A stretch of 41,501 bases of DNA from Paeniroseomonas aquatica (lineage in GTDB: Bacteria > Pseudomonadota > Alphaproteobacteria > Acetobacterales > Acetobacteraceae), in the NCBI RefSeq assembly GCF_030409335.1, contig NZ_JAUFPN010000172.1, forward strand, positions 1 to 41,501, read 5' to 3'. Positions 9,119 to 21,986 of the stretch are shown one piece after another (position 1 is the first letter of the stretch; each line of letters begins with the position of its first letter). The notes beneath the pieces were generated by a model. The model was not told where the DNA came from, did not search any database, and saw nothing but the letters and a program-made list of their open reading frames with translations. A program made the translations under genes and the position numbers.

Positions 9119-10837
9119 TTACTCCTCGCCGGCCTGCTCGCGGCGGCGGCGGATGGCCGCGCCGAGGATGTCGCCCAGCGAGGCGCCACTGTCGGTCGAG
9201 CCGTATTCCTTCATCGCCTCGCGCTCCTCCTCGATCTCCTTGCCCTTGATGGTCAGGGCCAGGCGACGGGCGGCGCGATCCACGGCGGTGACCTTCGCAT
9301 CGACCTTCTCGCCCACGGCGAACTTGTCGGGGCGCTGGTCGCCACGGTCACGCGCCAGCTCGGCGCGGCGGATGAAGCCGGTGAGCACGTCCTCGACCCG
9401 CACTTCGATGCCGTTGGCCTGCACCTGGGTGACGATGCAGGTCACGACGTCGCCCTTGCGGACCTTGTCGAGCACTTCGGCGGCCGGATCGGCCTCGAGC
9501 TGCTTGACGCCGAGCGAGATGCGCTCCTTCTCCACGTCGACATCGAGGACCTTCGCCTTGATGATGTCGCCCTTGTTGAAGTTCGCCATCGCGGCCTCGC
9601 CGGCGACGTCCCAGGACAGGTCGGACATGTGGACCATGCCGTCGATGTCCGGGCCGATGCCGATGAACAGGCCGAACTCGGTGATGTTGCGGATCTCGCC
9701 CTCGACCACGGAGCCGGGCGGGTGGGCTTCCTGGAAGACTTCCCAGGGATTGCCCTGCGCCTGCTTGAGGCCCAGCGAGATGCGGCGCTTCGGCTCGTCC
9801 ACGTCCAGGATGAGGACGTCGACTTCCTGGCTGGTGGCGACGATCTTGCCGGGATGGACGTTCTTCTTGGTCCAGGACATCTCGCTGACGTGCACGAGAC
9901 CCTCGACCCCCGGCTCCAGCTCCACGAAGGCGCCGTAGTCGGTGATGTTGGTGACGCGGCCGCTGAACTTGCCCTGCACCGGGTACTTGACGGCGACGCC
10001 GTCCCACGGGTCGGCCATCAGCTGCTTCATGCCGAGGCTGATGCGCTGGGTCTCCGAGTTGAAGCGGATGACCTGCACCTTGACCGGCTGGCCGATGTTG
10101 AGCGCCTCGGACGGGTGGTTGATCCGGCGCCAGGCGATGTCGGTGACATGCAGCAGGCCGTCGACGCCGCCGAGGTCCACGAAGGCACCGTAGTCGGTGA
10201 TGTTCTTGACCACGCCGTCGAGGATCATGCCTTCCTTCAGGCCCTGGATGAGCTCGCTGCGCTGTTCGGCGCGCGTCTCCTCCAGCACCGCACGGCGGCT
10301 GACCACGATGTTGCCGCGGGCGCGATCCATCTTGAGGATCTGGAACGGCTGCGGGCTGCCCATGAGCGGGCCGACGTCGCGCACCGGGCGGATGTCGACC
10401 TGGCTGCCCGGCAGGAAGGCCACGGCGCCGCCGAGGTCGACGGTGAAGCCACCCTTCACGCGCCCGAAGATCACGCCATTGACGCGCTGGTTGGCGGTAT
10501 AGGCCTTCTCCAGGTTGGTCCAGGCTTCCTCGCGGCGGGCCTTCTCGCGGGAGAGCACGATGGAACCGTCACGGTCCTCATAGCGCTCGACGAAAAGCTC
10601 GATCACGTCGCCGGGCTTGACTTCCGGCTTCTGCCCCGGCGGGGCAAATTCCTTGAGGGGGACGCGCCCCTCGCTCTTCAGCCCGACGTCGACGACGGCG
10701 AAGTCGTCATCCACGCGGATGACGCGGCCGGTGACGACCGAACCCGCGAAGCCGGTATCGGCGCCGAGGGTCTCGTCGAGCATTGCAGCAAAATCTTCGA
10801 TCCCCGCGCTGGGCGCGAGGGCTGTGGCGGATGCCAT
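9119..10837 (-). CDS. rpsA: 30S ribosomal protein S1
   Basis: 572 residues, a typical six-S1-domain protein that helps the 30S subunit bind and unfold mRNA. Successive S1/OB repeats are visible, among them GSVVTGRVIRVDDDFAVVDV, GMILDGVVKNITDYGAFVDL, GKFSGRVTNITDYGAFVELE, GSVVEGEIRNITEFGLFIGI and GDIIKAKVLDVDVEKERISL. The start at 10837 (MASATALAPSAGIEDFAAML) gives normal length. Only a poor Shine-Dalgarno (GGGACAGA) precedes it, which is also the case for E. coli rpsA, whose translation S1 itself represses. It follows aroA-cmk on the same strand after a 297-bp leader with hairpins and ends at a strong terminator. Confidence 0.97.
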   Translation of the reverse strand: MASATALAPSAGIEDFAAMLDETLGADTGFAGSVVTGRVIRVDDDFAVVDVGLKSEGRVPLKEFAPPGQKPEVKPGDVIELFVERYEDRDGSIVLSREKARREEAWTNLEKAYTANQRVNGVIFGRVKGGFTVDLGGAVAFLPGSQVDIRPVRDVGPLMGSPQPFQILKMDRARGNIVVSRRAVLEETRAEQRSELIQGLKEGMILDGVVKNITDYGAFVDLGGVDGLLHVTDIAWRRINHPSEALNIGQPVKVQVIRFNSETQRISLGMKQLMADPWDGVAVKYPVQGKFSGRVTNITDYGAFVELEPGVEGLVHVSEMSWTKKNVHPGKIVATSQEVDVLILDVDEPKRRISLGLKQAQGNPWEVFQEAHPPGSVVEGEIRNITEFGLFIGIGPDIDGMVHMSDLSWDVAGEAAMANFNKGDIIKAKVLDVDVEKERISLGVKQLEADPAAEVLDKVRKGDVVTCIVTQVQANGIEVRVEDVLTGFIRRAELARDRGDQRPDKFAVGEKVDAKVTAVDRAARRLALTIKGKEIEEEREAMKEYGSTDSGASLGDILGAAIRRRREQAGEE

Positions 10838-11134
10838 GCGTTCTGTCTGTCCCGAACTGCCCAAAAGCTATGGGCGGTGGTCCTGCGCCCCCGACCGAGC
10901 CGGTCGGGCACGACGTGATCGGGTGGCGGAACCTCCCTGCGAGGGACCGGTTCAATCGCCTTGCGACCCTGGTGCCTGGGCGGCGTATCGGCCCGCCCGG
11001 TTCCGGCCTTCAGGCCACGTGGGCGCACGCACGAACCCGTGACGCCGCCACCGCAACCGCAGGCGCCGCGATCCCCCAACCAAGGCTCGTGGCCGAGGTT
11101 GGCTAGGCTCTCGCCGCAGAATCGTCAAGCGGAA
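10838..11134 (-). promoter_or_regulatory. cmk-rpsA intergenic: structured rpsA leader
   Basis: This 297-bp gap holds no gene. On the minus strand two hairpins lie close to the rpsA start: a 7-bp stem CCGACCG/CGGTCGG with a 3-base loop at 10891-10907, and an interrupted stem GAACC-CCCT/AGGG-GGTTC at 10929-10953. Combined with the weak Shine-Dalgarno, this is compatible with autogenous control by S1 (known in E. coli), but the E. coli fold is not recognisable here. A separate rpsA promoter probably lies in the distal part; I cannot place its hexamers. Confidence 0.45.
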
Positions 11135-11773
11135 TCAAAGCGGGCGACCGAGCCGCTGGCGCACCAGCGCCAGGGCGGTTGCATAGGCCGCCTCCGCATC
11201 CAGCTCGGTGGTATCGAGCACGGCCGCATCCGCGGCCGGCTTCAGCGGGGCGGTGGCGCGCTGGCGGTCCTGCGCGTCCCGCGCCGCCAGCTCGGCCGCG
11301 ACCACGGACAGCTCGGCGGCCGTGCCCTTGGCCTGCAGCTCCAGCCAGCGCCGCCGCGCCCGCTCGGCCGGGCTGGCGGTGACGAAGAGCTTCACCGGTG
11401 CCTCCGGGAAGACCACCGTGCCGATGTCCCGCCCGTCCAGCACCGCGCCGTGCCGGCGGCCGAAGTCCCGCTGCCAGTCCAGCAGCGCCGCCCGTACTGC
11501 CGGAATGGCGGCGACCGCGCTGGCCGCCATGTCGGCGGCCGGCCCGCGGAGGTCGCTGCGGGCCAGGTCGGCCGGGGTGAGGGCGCGGGCCGCGGCGGCG
11601 GCCACGGCCGGGTCGCGCGGGTCGCCGGCCGCGTCCAGAACCCGGCGTCCGGTCGCCCGGTACAGCAGGCCGGTGTCCAGGTAGGGCAGGCCCAGCTCGG
11701 TGGCGAGGCGGCGGGCGAGGGTGCCCTTGCCCGCCGCGGCCGGCCCATCGACCGCGATCACCAGCCCGGTCAT
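11135..11773 (-). CDS. cmk: (d)CMP kinase
   Basis: 212 residues, normal for bacterial cytidylate kinase, which phosphorylates CMP/dCMP with ATP. The N-terminus [20 protein letters not shown] contains the P-loop (GPAAAGKGT). [20 protein letters not shown] is the CMP-binding region (YLDTG-x-x-YR), [20 protein letters not shown] the conserved GRDIGT loop, and [20 protein letters not shown] the lid region. The ATG overlaps the aroA stop by 4 nt (ATGA). The order aroA-cmk-rpsA is widespread in proteobacteria. Confidence 0.97.
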   Translation of the reverse strand: MTGLVIAVDGPAAAGKGTLARRLATELGLPYLDTGLLYRATGRRVLDAAGDPRDPAVAAAAARALTPADLARSDLRGPAADMAASAVAAIPAVRAALLDWQRDFGRRHGAVLDGRDIGTVVFPEAPVKLFVTASPAERARRRWLELQAKGTAAELSVVAAELAARDAQDRQRATAPLKPAADAAVLDTTELDAEAAYATALALVRQRLGRPL

Positions 11774-13122
11774 GCGAGGCTCCGGATCGCCTCGCCGCCG
11801 GCGGCCAGGTTCACCAGGGCGGCGAAGCCGGGGAAGCTCGTCTCGATGAAGCCGGCATCATCCACGCCGACCGGCGCGCGGGCGGCGAGGCCCATGATCA
11901 GCGCGCTCATCGCCAGGCGGTGGTCCATATGGGTGGCGACCAGCCCGCCGCCGGGGATGGCGGCGCCGGTGCCATGCACCAGCAGGTCGTCGCCCTCGAT
12001 GCTGGCGGCGACGCCGTTCGCCGCCAGCATGGCGGCCGTCGCGGCGAGGCGGTCGCTCTCCTTCACCCGCAGCTCGGCCAGGCCGCGCATGCGGGTGGTG
12101 CCGGTGGCGGTGGCGGCGGCGACCGCCAGGATGGGGTATTCGTCGATCATGCTCGGCGCCCGGCCCGGGGGGACCTCGACCGCGCGCAGCGGACCGTATT
12201 CGGCCACCACGTCGCCCACCGGCTCGCCGCCCTCGGTGCGGGCATTCTCGACCCGCAGGATGGCGCCCATCTCCCGCAGGGTGGCGAAAAGCCCGGTCCG
12301 CAGCGGGTTGAGCCCCACATTGGCGATGGTCAGGCGGCTGCCCGGGACCAGCAGCGCGCCGACCAGCAGGAAGGCGGCGGAGGAGGGGTCGCCCGGCACC
12401 AGGATCGGCGCCGCGATCAGCTCCGGCTGGCCCTCCAGCTCGATCACCCGTCCCTCGGCGGTGTCCGCCACCCGGACCGTCGCGCCGAAGTGGCGCAGCA
12501 TGTTCTCGGTATGGTCGCGGGTCGGCTCCGGCTCCACCACCCGGGTGGTGCCGCGGGCACAGAGTCCGGCCAGCAGGCAGGCGGATTTCACCTGGGCCGA
12601 GGCGACCGGCAGGCGGTAGTCGAGCGGCAAGGCCTCCACGGCGCCCTGGACCGCCAGCGGCAGCCGGCCGCCTTCCCGGGTCCAGAAGCTGGCGCCGGTG
12701 GCCGAAAGCGGCGCCGTCACCCGCAGCATCGGCCGCTTCCGCAGCGAGGAATCGCCGGTCATCACCGCGAAGATGGGGTGGCCGGCCAGCAGGCCGCAGA
12801 GCAGCCGGGCGGCGGTGCCGGAATTGCCCATGTCCAGCACGTCGGCCGGCTCGACCAGCCCGCCGACGCCGCGGCCGGAAACCCGCCAGGCGCCGGCGCC
12901 CCGCTGTTCCACCGTGGCGCCGAGCGCCCGCATGGCGGCGGCGGTGCGCAGCACGTCCTCGCCTTCCAGCAGGCCGGCGATCTCGGTGGTGCCGATGGCC
13001 AGGGCGCCGAACATCAGCGCCCGGTGGCTGATGGACTTGTCCCCCGGCACCCGGTGGGTGCCCGAGAGCGGCGCGGCGGGGGCGCTGGCCCGCAACGGGG
13101 TGACGGAAGCGGAGTGAACCAT
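11770..13122 (-). CDS. aroA: 3-phosphoshikimate 1-carboxyvinyltransferase (EPSP synthase)
   Basis: 450 residues. It transfers enolpyruvate from PEP to shikimate-3-phosphate, the sixth shikimate-pathway step. ATG 13122 is preferred because [13 protein letters not shown]...[16 protein letters not shown] aligns with the start of the Agrobacterium CP4 enzyme (MLHGAS...); ATG 13155, adding MSNALILESLA, is an alternative. Conserved parts are [93 protein letters not shown] and [14 protein letters not shown]. The PEP-site loop keeps Gly (NSGTA) where the glyphosate-tolerant CP4 enzyme has Ala (NAAT). It is the first gene of the aroA-cmk operon and diverges from the TIGR02300 gene. Confidence 0.96.
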   Translation of the reverse strand: MVHSASVTPLRASAPAAPLSGTHRVPGDKSISHRALMFGALAIGTTEIAGLLEGEDVLRTAAAMRALGATVEQRGAGAWRVSGRGVGGLVEPADVLDMGNSGTAARLLCGLLAGHPIFAVMTGDSSLRKRPMLRVTAPLSATGASFWTREGGRLPLAVQGAVEALPLDYRLPVASAQVKSACLLAGLCARGTTRVVEPEPTRDHTENMLRHFGATVRVADTAEGRVIELEGQPELIAAPILVPGDPSSAAFLLVGALLVPGSRLTIANVGLNPLRTGLFATLREMGAILRVENARTEGGEPVGDVVAEYGPLRAVEVPPGRAPSMIDEYPILAVAAATATGTTRMRGLAELRVKESDRLAATAAMLAANGVAASIEGDDLLVHGTGAAIPGGGLVATHMDHRLAMSALIMGLAARAPVGVDDAGFIETSFPGFAALVNLAAGGEAIRSLA

Positions 13123-13263
13123 GGCCAGGCTTTCAAGGATGAGGGCGTTTGACATGGGCTGCCGCCCCGTGGCAATGCGCTGCACCCTTTTTCCCGCCGA
13201 AGGCGCAGCCTTCCACCCTTCCCATGCTGCGCCCGGGCGGGATCCAATGCATGAGGCTTCCCC

Positions 13264-13590
13264 ATGGCCAAGCCCGAACTGGGCCTCAAGCGTGTCTGCG
13301 TCGCCTGCAGCACGAGGTTCTACGACCTGACCCGCGCCCCGGCGATCTGCCCGAAGTGCGGCACCGAGCAGCCTGCCGAGCAGCCCCGCCTGCGCCGCGC
13401 CGCCAGCCCGCTGCCCGCCGAGGACAAGGTCAAGAAGCGCGCCGCCACCGCCGAGGCCGAGACCGACGAGGTCGAGCTGGAGGATGTGGAGGCCGATGAG
13501 ACGGTCGAGGATGCCGAGGAGCTCGAGGACGAGGCCGATGCGATCGGCGAGGAAATCGAGGTCGAGGGCGACCGCGACGAAGAAGGCTAG
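13264..13590 (+). CDS. FYDLN-acid / TIGR02300-type zinc-ribbon protein
   Basis: 108 residues. ATG 13264 follows a GAGG site eight bases upstream. MAKPELGLKRVCVACSTRFY starts a zinc-ribbon-like motif with Cys at 12, 15, 29 and 32 (CVAC and CPKC), followed by a basic linker and a very acidic tail rich in Glu and Asp (about residues 60-108). The family name comes from an FYDLN segment; here it reads FYDLT. Members are found mainly in alphaproteobacteria and have no known biochemical role. It starts 141 bp from the divergent aroA and is followed 30 bp later by recF. Confidence 0.88.
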   Translation: MAKPELGLKRVCVACSTRFYDLTRAPAICPKCGTEQPAEQPRLRRAASPLPAEDKVKKRAATAEAETDEVELEDVEADETVEDAEELEDEADAIGEEIEVEGDRDEEG

Positions 13591-13620
13591 GACCCTGCCG
13601 CGGGGCGGTGGCCGGCGCTG

Positions 13621-14802
13621 ATGGCGCCGCCGCCGGCCCTGCTGCTGACCCGGCTGATGCTGCGGGACTTCCGCAGCTACCCGGCGCTGACCGTGCCCTT
13701 CCGCGCCCGCATCGTCGTGGTCTCGGGGGAGAACGGGGTCGGCAAGACCAACCTGCTGGAAGCCATCAGCCTGCTCTGCCCCGGCCGCGGGCTGCGCGGC
13801 GCCCGTACCGCCGAGCTCGGCCGGCGGGATGGCGGCCTGCCGCTGCCCTGGGCCGCCGCCGGCCGATTCGAGAGCGCTCCCTGGTCCAGCTTCGACATCG
13901 GCACCGGCACCCCCGAGGGCGGCCCGCCGGAGCGCCGCGTCTTCCGGCTGGATGGTGCCCTGACCCGCAGCCAGGCCGAACTGGCCGAGCGCGTCGCCAC
14001 CGTCTGGCTGACCCCGCAGATGGACCGGCTGTTCCAGGACGGCGCCAGCGACCGCCGCCGCTTCCTCGACCGGCTGGTCTGGGCGCTGGAGCCGCACCAT
14101 GCCCGCGAGGTCGCCGCCTACGAGAATGCCATGGCCCAGCGCAACCGCCTGCTGGCCCAGGAACGGCGGGAGGGCCGGGTCGACCCGCAATGGCTGGCGG
14201 CGCTCGAGGATGCCATGGCGCGGCATGGAGTCGCCGCCGCCGCCGCCCGGCGCGGCCTGGTCAGCCGGCTGAACGAGACGCTGGCTGGCGGCATCACCGG
14301 TGCCTTCCCGGCAGCCCGGCTGGACCTGCACTGCGCCGTCGCCGCGGCGCTGGAAGCCGACCCGGCGCTGGCGGTGGAGGACCGGCTCCGTGCCGCCTGG
14401 GCCGCCGGCCGGCGGCAGGATGCGGCGGCGGGCGGCGCGGTCGAGGGGCCGCACCGGGCCGACCTGCTCTTCACCCATGTCCCGAAGAACCTGCCGGCCG
14501 CCCTCTGTTCCACCGGCGAACAGAAGGCGTTGCTGATCGCCGTGGTGCTGGCCCATGCCGCGTTGATCGCCGAGGCCCGCGGCTTCGCCCCGCTGCTGCT
14601 GCTGGACGAGGTCGCCGCCCACCTCGATGCGGGCCGGCGTGAGGCCCTCTTCGCGGCTTTGGCCGCACTCCCTGCCCAGGCCTTCCTGACCGGCACCGAT
14701 GGCGCGATTTTCCGCCCCCTTGCCGGCATTGCCGAGGCATTCCGGGCGACCCCCGGCGAACTCGTTTCGGATAACGATTTACCGGTGCCTCCGGGCCACT
14801 GA
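13621..14802 (+). CDS. recF: DNA replication and repair protein RecF
   Basis: 393 residues, somewhat longer than the usual 360-380. RecF is an SMC-like ATPase that loads RecA at gaps with RecO and RecR. The start LLLTRLMLRDFRSYPALTVP is typical (L-x-N/D-F-R-x-Y), followed by Walker A GENGVGKTNLLEAISLLCPG, the ABC signature STGEQKALLIAVVLAHAALI and Walker B LLLLDEVAAHLDAGRREALF with a D-loop. The ATG at 13621 has only a weak site upstream. It is followed 55 bp later by gyrB, the conserved recF-gyrB order, but dnaA and dnaN are not upstream, so the ancestral dnaA-dnaN-recF-gyrB block has been split here. Confidence 0.95.
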   Translation: MAPPPALLLTRLMLRDFRSYPALTVPFRARIVVVSGENGVGKTNLLEAISLLCPGRGLRGARTAELGRRDGGLPLPWAAAGRFESAPWSSFDIGTGTPEGGPPERRVFRLDGALTRSQAELAERVATVWLTPQMDRLFQDGASDRRRFLDRLVWALEPHHAREVAAYENAMAQRNRLLAQERREGRVDPQWLAALEDAMARHGVAAAAARRGLVSRLNETLAGGITGAFPAARLDLHCAVAAALEADPALAVEDRLRAAWAAGRRQDAAAGGAVEGPHRADLLFTHVPKNLPAALCSTGEQKALLIAVVLAHAALIAEARGFAPLLLLDEVAAHLDAGRREALFAALAALPAQAFLTGTDGAIFRPLAGIAEAFRATPGELVSDNDLPVPPGH

Positions 14803-14857
14803 ATCCCTATATTGAGGGCCGTTCCCACCAAGCCATATCAAGGAGTTTGCCGCCGGC

Positions 14858-17350
<2,493 letters not shown>

Positions 17351-17386
17351 CAGCATGGCTGCTGGACAAGGACCCGGCCACCGCAT

Positions 17387-17428
17387 CGCTGCGGCGCAGT
17401 CTCATTCCGTCCGGCTGCGCCAACAGCG
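17387..17428 (+). terminator. Hairpin downstream of gyrB
   Basis: CGCTG (17387-17391) plus GGCGCAG (17393-17399) pair with CTGCGCC (17415-17421) plus CAGCG (17424-17428), giving a 12-bp stem with a small internal bulge and a 15-base loop, 36 bases after the gyrB stop. No T-tract follows, so an intrinsic terminator is plausible but not certain. Confidence 0.5.
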
Positions 17429-17470
17429 ACTGAGGGGCGGACCAATCAGGCTGCGAGTTGCAGCAGCTTG

Positions 17471-17926
17471 CTAGATCCGGAAGGCCTGGCGTGCGAACAG
17501 GCGCCAGTTGCCGGCCTGCTTCTGCCAGACCTGCAGCACGCCGATATGCACCGGGGCGATCTTGCCCGCGCTGTCGGTCTCGCCGTCGAGCACATGCCGG
17601 ACGATCGCCTCGTTGCCGGTTACCGCGATGGTCTGAGCGCTGACCTTGAGGCTGCGGAAGGCCGCGGTCTTCGCCAGCAAATTGGCGATGAACTCGGCCT
17701 TGGTCTCCACCCGGCCGGCGGAATGCCCGTAGCTGAGGGCATCGGCGCAGAGCGGCTCCAGCGCCCGGCGGTCGGGGTCGAGCATGGCGCGGGTAAGCGC
17801 TTCCACGGCCTGGGCGACCGCATGCTCCTCCCCGTGCTGCGCCATGGCCGGCGATGCCGCGATGAGTGACGATGCTGCCAGCGCGGCGGTGCCGCCGAGC
17901 AGCAGATGACGCCGATCGAGATTCAT
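17471..17926 (-). CDS. Exported NTF2-like (SnoaL/DUF4440-type) protein
   Basis: 151 residues. ATG 17926 is preceded by AAGGGAGGAAC. MNLDRRHLLLGGTAALAASS is a Tat-like signal (RRHLLLG) with probable cleavage after AMAQ. The mature part, from about residue 30, has the pattern of a nuclear-transport-factor-2 fold: VEALTRAMLDPDRRALEPLC, ALSYGHSAGRVETKAEFI, VRHVLDGETD, and a C-terminal strand pair IGVLQVWQKQAGNWRLFARQ. Such proteins are small cone-shaped binding or lyase-like proteins; no catalytic residues can be assigned. It lies 170 bp downstream of the ABC ATPase gene on the same strand and could be its tail cistron or independent. Confidence 0.87.
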   Translation of the reverse strand: MNLDRRHLLLGGTAALAASSLIAASPAMAQHGEEHAVAQAVEALTRAMLDPDRRALEPLCADALSYGHSAGRVETKAEFIANLLAKTAAFRSLKVSAQTIAVTGNEAIVRHVLDGETDSAGKIAPVHIGVLQVWQKQAGNWRLFARQAFRI

Positions 17927-18096
17927 CCTGTTCCTCCCTTGCCGAAGTGTCCCGGCTGCTGGGAGGTTAGGCTGACCGGGCCGGTGGCGTCGACTGCCGT
18001 CGGCCGGCGGGGCGCATCCGACGCCGGTCACCGCGGGCCGGCGCCCCGTGCCAGGCATCCGGCATGGCGGCGTGGGGTGTGCCGGCGTGTCGCGCC

Positions 18097-19110
18097 TCAG
18101 CCGGCGCCGGCCAGGGCATGCGCATCCCGTTCCGCCCAGACCAGCGTCGCCGCGTCGCCGGGCTGCACCGGCTCGGCGTAGAACTGCTCGTCCGGCACCA
18201 GCACGGAGGCATCCCTGCCTTTCCCCACCGTCAGCGCCACCCGCACGCTGGGGCCCTGGTATTCCACCGCGGCGACGCGGGCGGGCAAATGCGGGCCGTC
18301 CGCCGGGTCGCCGAGCCGGCAGCGGTCCGCCCGTACCGCGATCATGCCGCCCGGGCCCTGCAGCACGTTGTGGCCGCCGATGAAGCGGGCCACGAAGGCG
18401 CTGACCGGCCGCTCGAAGACCTCTCGCGGCGGGCCGGCCTGGCGGATGTGGCCGTCCTCCATCACCACCATCAAATCGGCCAGCGCCATCGCCTCGTCCT
18501 GGCTGTGGGTGACGTGGATGAAGCTGATGCCGAGCTCCCGCTGCAGCCGCTTCAGCTCCTCCCGCACCCGGGTGCGGAGGAAGGGGTCGAGGGCCGAAAG
18601 AGGCTCGTCCAGCAGCAGCACGCGCGGCTCGGTCACCAGGGACCGCGCCAGGGCGACGCGCTGCTGCTGGCCGCCGGAGAGCTGCGAGGGCAGGCGCTCG
18701 GCGAAGCCTTCCATGTGCACCAGCGCCAGGTACTCGCGCGCCTTGGCATGGCGCTGCGCCTTGGCCATGCCGCGGGCCTTCAGGCTGAAGGCGACGTTGT
18801 CGAGGCAGTTGAGGTGCGGGAACAGCGCATAGCTCTGGAACATCATGGCGGTGCCGCGCTCGACCGGCGGCAGGTCGGTGACGTTCACGTCGTGGATCAG
18901 CACGTCGCCGTCCGAAATGACCTCGTGCCCGGCGATCATCCGCAGCGTGCTGGTCTTGCCGCAGCCGCTGGGGCCGAGCAGGCAGCAGTAGCTGGCCGGC
19001 GGGATGCGGAGCGAGATGCCGTCCACCGCGGTGGTCCCGCCGTAGCGCTTCGTGACCTGCACCAATTCCACGTCGAAGCGGCGCTGCACGCGGATGCCGT
19101 GGGTGTCCAT
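18097..19110 (-). CDS. ABC importer ATP-binding protein (PotA-like)
   Basis: 337 residues. VELVQVTKRYGGTTAVDGIS starts the nucleotide-binding domain. Walker A is GPSGCGKTST (about residue 50), the Q-loop TAMMFQSYALFPHL, the signature LSGGQQQRVALARSL, and Walker B VLLLDEPLSALDPFL, followed by the His-switch VTHSQDEAMALADLM. The last about 90 residues form a TOBE-like domain (IAVRADRCRL...VEYQGPSVRVALTVG), as in spermidine/putrescine and Fe3+ importer ATPases. It energises the two permeases encoded directly upstream; 13 bp separate it from the nearer one. Last gene of the importer operon. Confidence 0.95.
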   Translation of the reverse strand: MDTHGIRVQRRFDVELVQVTKRYGGTTAVDGISLRIPPASYCCLLGPSGCGKTSTLRMIAGHEVISDGDVLIHDVNVTDLPPVERGTAMMFQSYALFPHLNCLDNVAFSLKARGMAKAQRHAKAREYLALVHMEGFAERLPSQLSGGQQQRVALARSLVTEPRVLLLDEPLSALDPFLRTRVREELKRLQRELGISFIHVTHSQDEAMALADLMVVMEDGHIRQAGPPREVFERPVSAFVARFIGGHNVLQGPGGMIAVRADRCRLGDPADGPHLPARVAAVEYQGPSVRVALTVGKGRDASVLVPDEQFYAEPVQPGDAATLVWAERDAHALAGAG

Positions 19111-19123
19111 GCTGTCGGGGTCC

Positions 19124-19978
19124 TCAGGCAGGCCGGGCGCGGGCGGCGCGGCGGCGCTGCATGCGCAGGATGACGGCCAAGGTGGTGCAGATGACCAGGA
19201 AGGAGACGGCGGTGGTGAGCGTGCCGATGGCGAAGAGGGTCGGCGAGGTGGAGCTCGAGATCAGCGCATAGATCTCGAGCGGCAAGGTGTTGCGGTTGCC
19301 GGCGACCAGGGTGGTGCGGGCGTATTCGTCGTAGCTGAGGGTGAAGGCGCCCATGCCGACGCCGATGATGCCCGGCATCAGGATGGGCAGCGTCACCCAG
19401 CGCAGCCGCTGCCAGGCGGAGGCGCCGAGGTCGGTCGCCGCTTCCTCATAGGCGCGGTTGAAGCGGTTGAAGACGGCGAACATGGCAAACAGGCCGAAGG
19501 GCAGCGTCCAGGTGAGCTGCGCCGCGAGCGCCGAGGTGAAGAGGTCCGGCGTCCAGTCGAACAGCTTGAAGCCGAGGCCGATGCCGAAGCCAACCAGCAG
19601 GCTCGGCATGACCAGGCTGGCGACCGCCAGGTAGAACAGCGCGCCGGAGCCCGGGAAGCGCCGGCGGAAGCCGAGGCCGGCCGAGACGGTGACCAACACG
19701 GTCACCAGGCTGACGATGCTGGCGAGCGCGATGGAACGGCCGAAGGCCACCGGGATATTGGCCATCTGGCCCGGCTTCAGGATCTCGGCAAACCAATAGG
19801 TACTGGTCCCGACCATGGGGAAGGTGACGCCGCCGTCCGGCCCCTGGAAGGACAGCAGGTAGATGACGACCATCGGCCCGTAGAGGAAGACCAGGAAAAC
19901 CGTCATCAGCGTCGCCAGGGCATAGAAGGGCCAGGGCCGCCTCTCCCGCGGGTCGCCCGCGCGGCTGCCGCCGGCCAT
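19124..19978 (-). CDS. ABC importer permease, PotC-like
   Basis: 284 residues with six predicted membrane helices, the first at YALATLMTVFLVFLYGPMVV. The EAA loop that docks the ATPase is EEAATDLGASAWQRLRWVTL followed by PILMPGI. YDEYARTTLVAGNRNTLPLE is typical of PotC-type polyamine permeases (DEF/DEY and NTLP segment). The ATG shares one base with the stop of the preceding permease gene (TGATG), so the two subunits are translationally coupled. The family usually imports polyamines, but related systems carry other cations or small organic molecules. Confidence 0.94.
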   Translation of the reverse strand: MAGGSRAGDPRERRPWPFYALATLMTVFLVFLYGPMVVIYLLSFQGPDGGVTFPMVGTSTYWFAEILKPGQMANIPVAFGRSIALASIVSLVTVLVTVSAGLGFRRRFPGSGALFYLAVASLVMPSLLVGFGIGLGFKLFDWTPDLFTSALAAQLTWTLPFGLFAMFAVFNRFNRAYEEAATDLGASAWQRLRWVTLPILMPGIIGVGMGAFTLSYDEYARTTLVAGNRNTLPLEIYALISSSTSPTLFAIGTLTTAVSFLVICTTLAVILRMQRRRAARARPA

Positions 19979-20894
19979 CACCGCACCAGCTCCTTCCGCA
20001 CATCGACCACCCGCATCATGCCGCCCACCATGATGGCGACGAAGAGCACCAGGATCATTGCGCTGGCGGCGGCGGGCGGGTACTGCATCGCCTGGATCTC
20101 GGTGGCGAGCTGGGAGACGATGGAGGCGCTTTGGCCGCCGCTCATCGCCTTCACCACGAAGAAGTCGCCCATCACCTGGGTGAAGACCAGGATCGAGCCG
20201 AGCGCGATGCCGGTCTTCGACAGCGGGATCACGATATCGACCATGGTGCGCCAGCGGCTGGCCCCGGCATCCCGCGCCGCCTCCAGCAATGCTGGGTCGA
20301 TCTTCGCCAGTGAATTGGCGATGGGTCCGATCATCAGCAGGGTGAAGAGGTGGATGTAGGTGACGCAGACCGCGAAGGGCGAGAAGAGCAGGAAGTCCAG
20401 GGGCCGGTCGATCAGGTGGACCCCCTGCAGCATCTGGTTGAAGGCGCCGTTGCGGCCAAGGAAGGGGATCCAGGCGATGGTGCGGATGATGCCCGAGGTC
20501 CAGAAGGGAATCGCGCAGGCCAGGAACAGCACCGTCCGCATCATCCGGCTGCGGACGTGGAAGACCAGGAAATAGGCGATATTGAAGCCGAGGAAGAGGG
20601 TGATGGCCCAGACGATGAAGGCGAATTGCAGCGAGCTGAGATAGACCCTGAGCGTCGCGGGCGACGTCAGGATCTCCCGGTAATTGTCCAGCAGGAAGTC
20701 CGGATAGATGCCGACGCGGTCGTAGTCGTAGAAGCTGACCACGAGGAAGATCAGCGTCGGCAGCGCGAAGAAGGTGATCAGGATGATCGCCAGCGGGCTG
20801 ACCTGCAGCCAGGAGACCGCCTGCGCCGACAGCCGCCACCGCCGCCGTCCCCGGCTGCGCGGGGCGATCGAGACCGCGTCCTGGCCCGCGTCCA

Positions 20895-20895
<1 letters not shown>
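19978..20895 (-). CDS. ABC importer permease, PotB-like
   Basis: 305 residues. The start at 20895 is a one-base overlap (TGATG) with the upstream RutA-like gene. An N-terminal cytoplasmic stretch rich in Arg (SRGRRRWR) precedes the first helix VSPLAIILITFFALPTLIFL, and five more helices follow. The EAA loop is LLEAARDAGASRWRTMVDIV followed by IPLSKTGI. IPFWTSGIIRTIAWIPFLGR is characteristic of PotB-type permeases. It forms the transmembrane heterodimer with the next gene product. Longer in-frame extension upstream translates to sequence antisense to known coding parts and is ignored. Confidence 0.94.
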
Positions 20896-21977
<1,082 letters not shown>

Positions 21978-21986
21978 GGCACGCTC

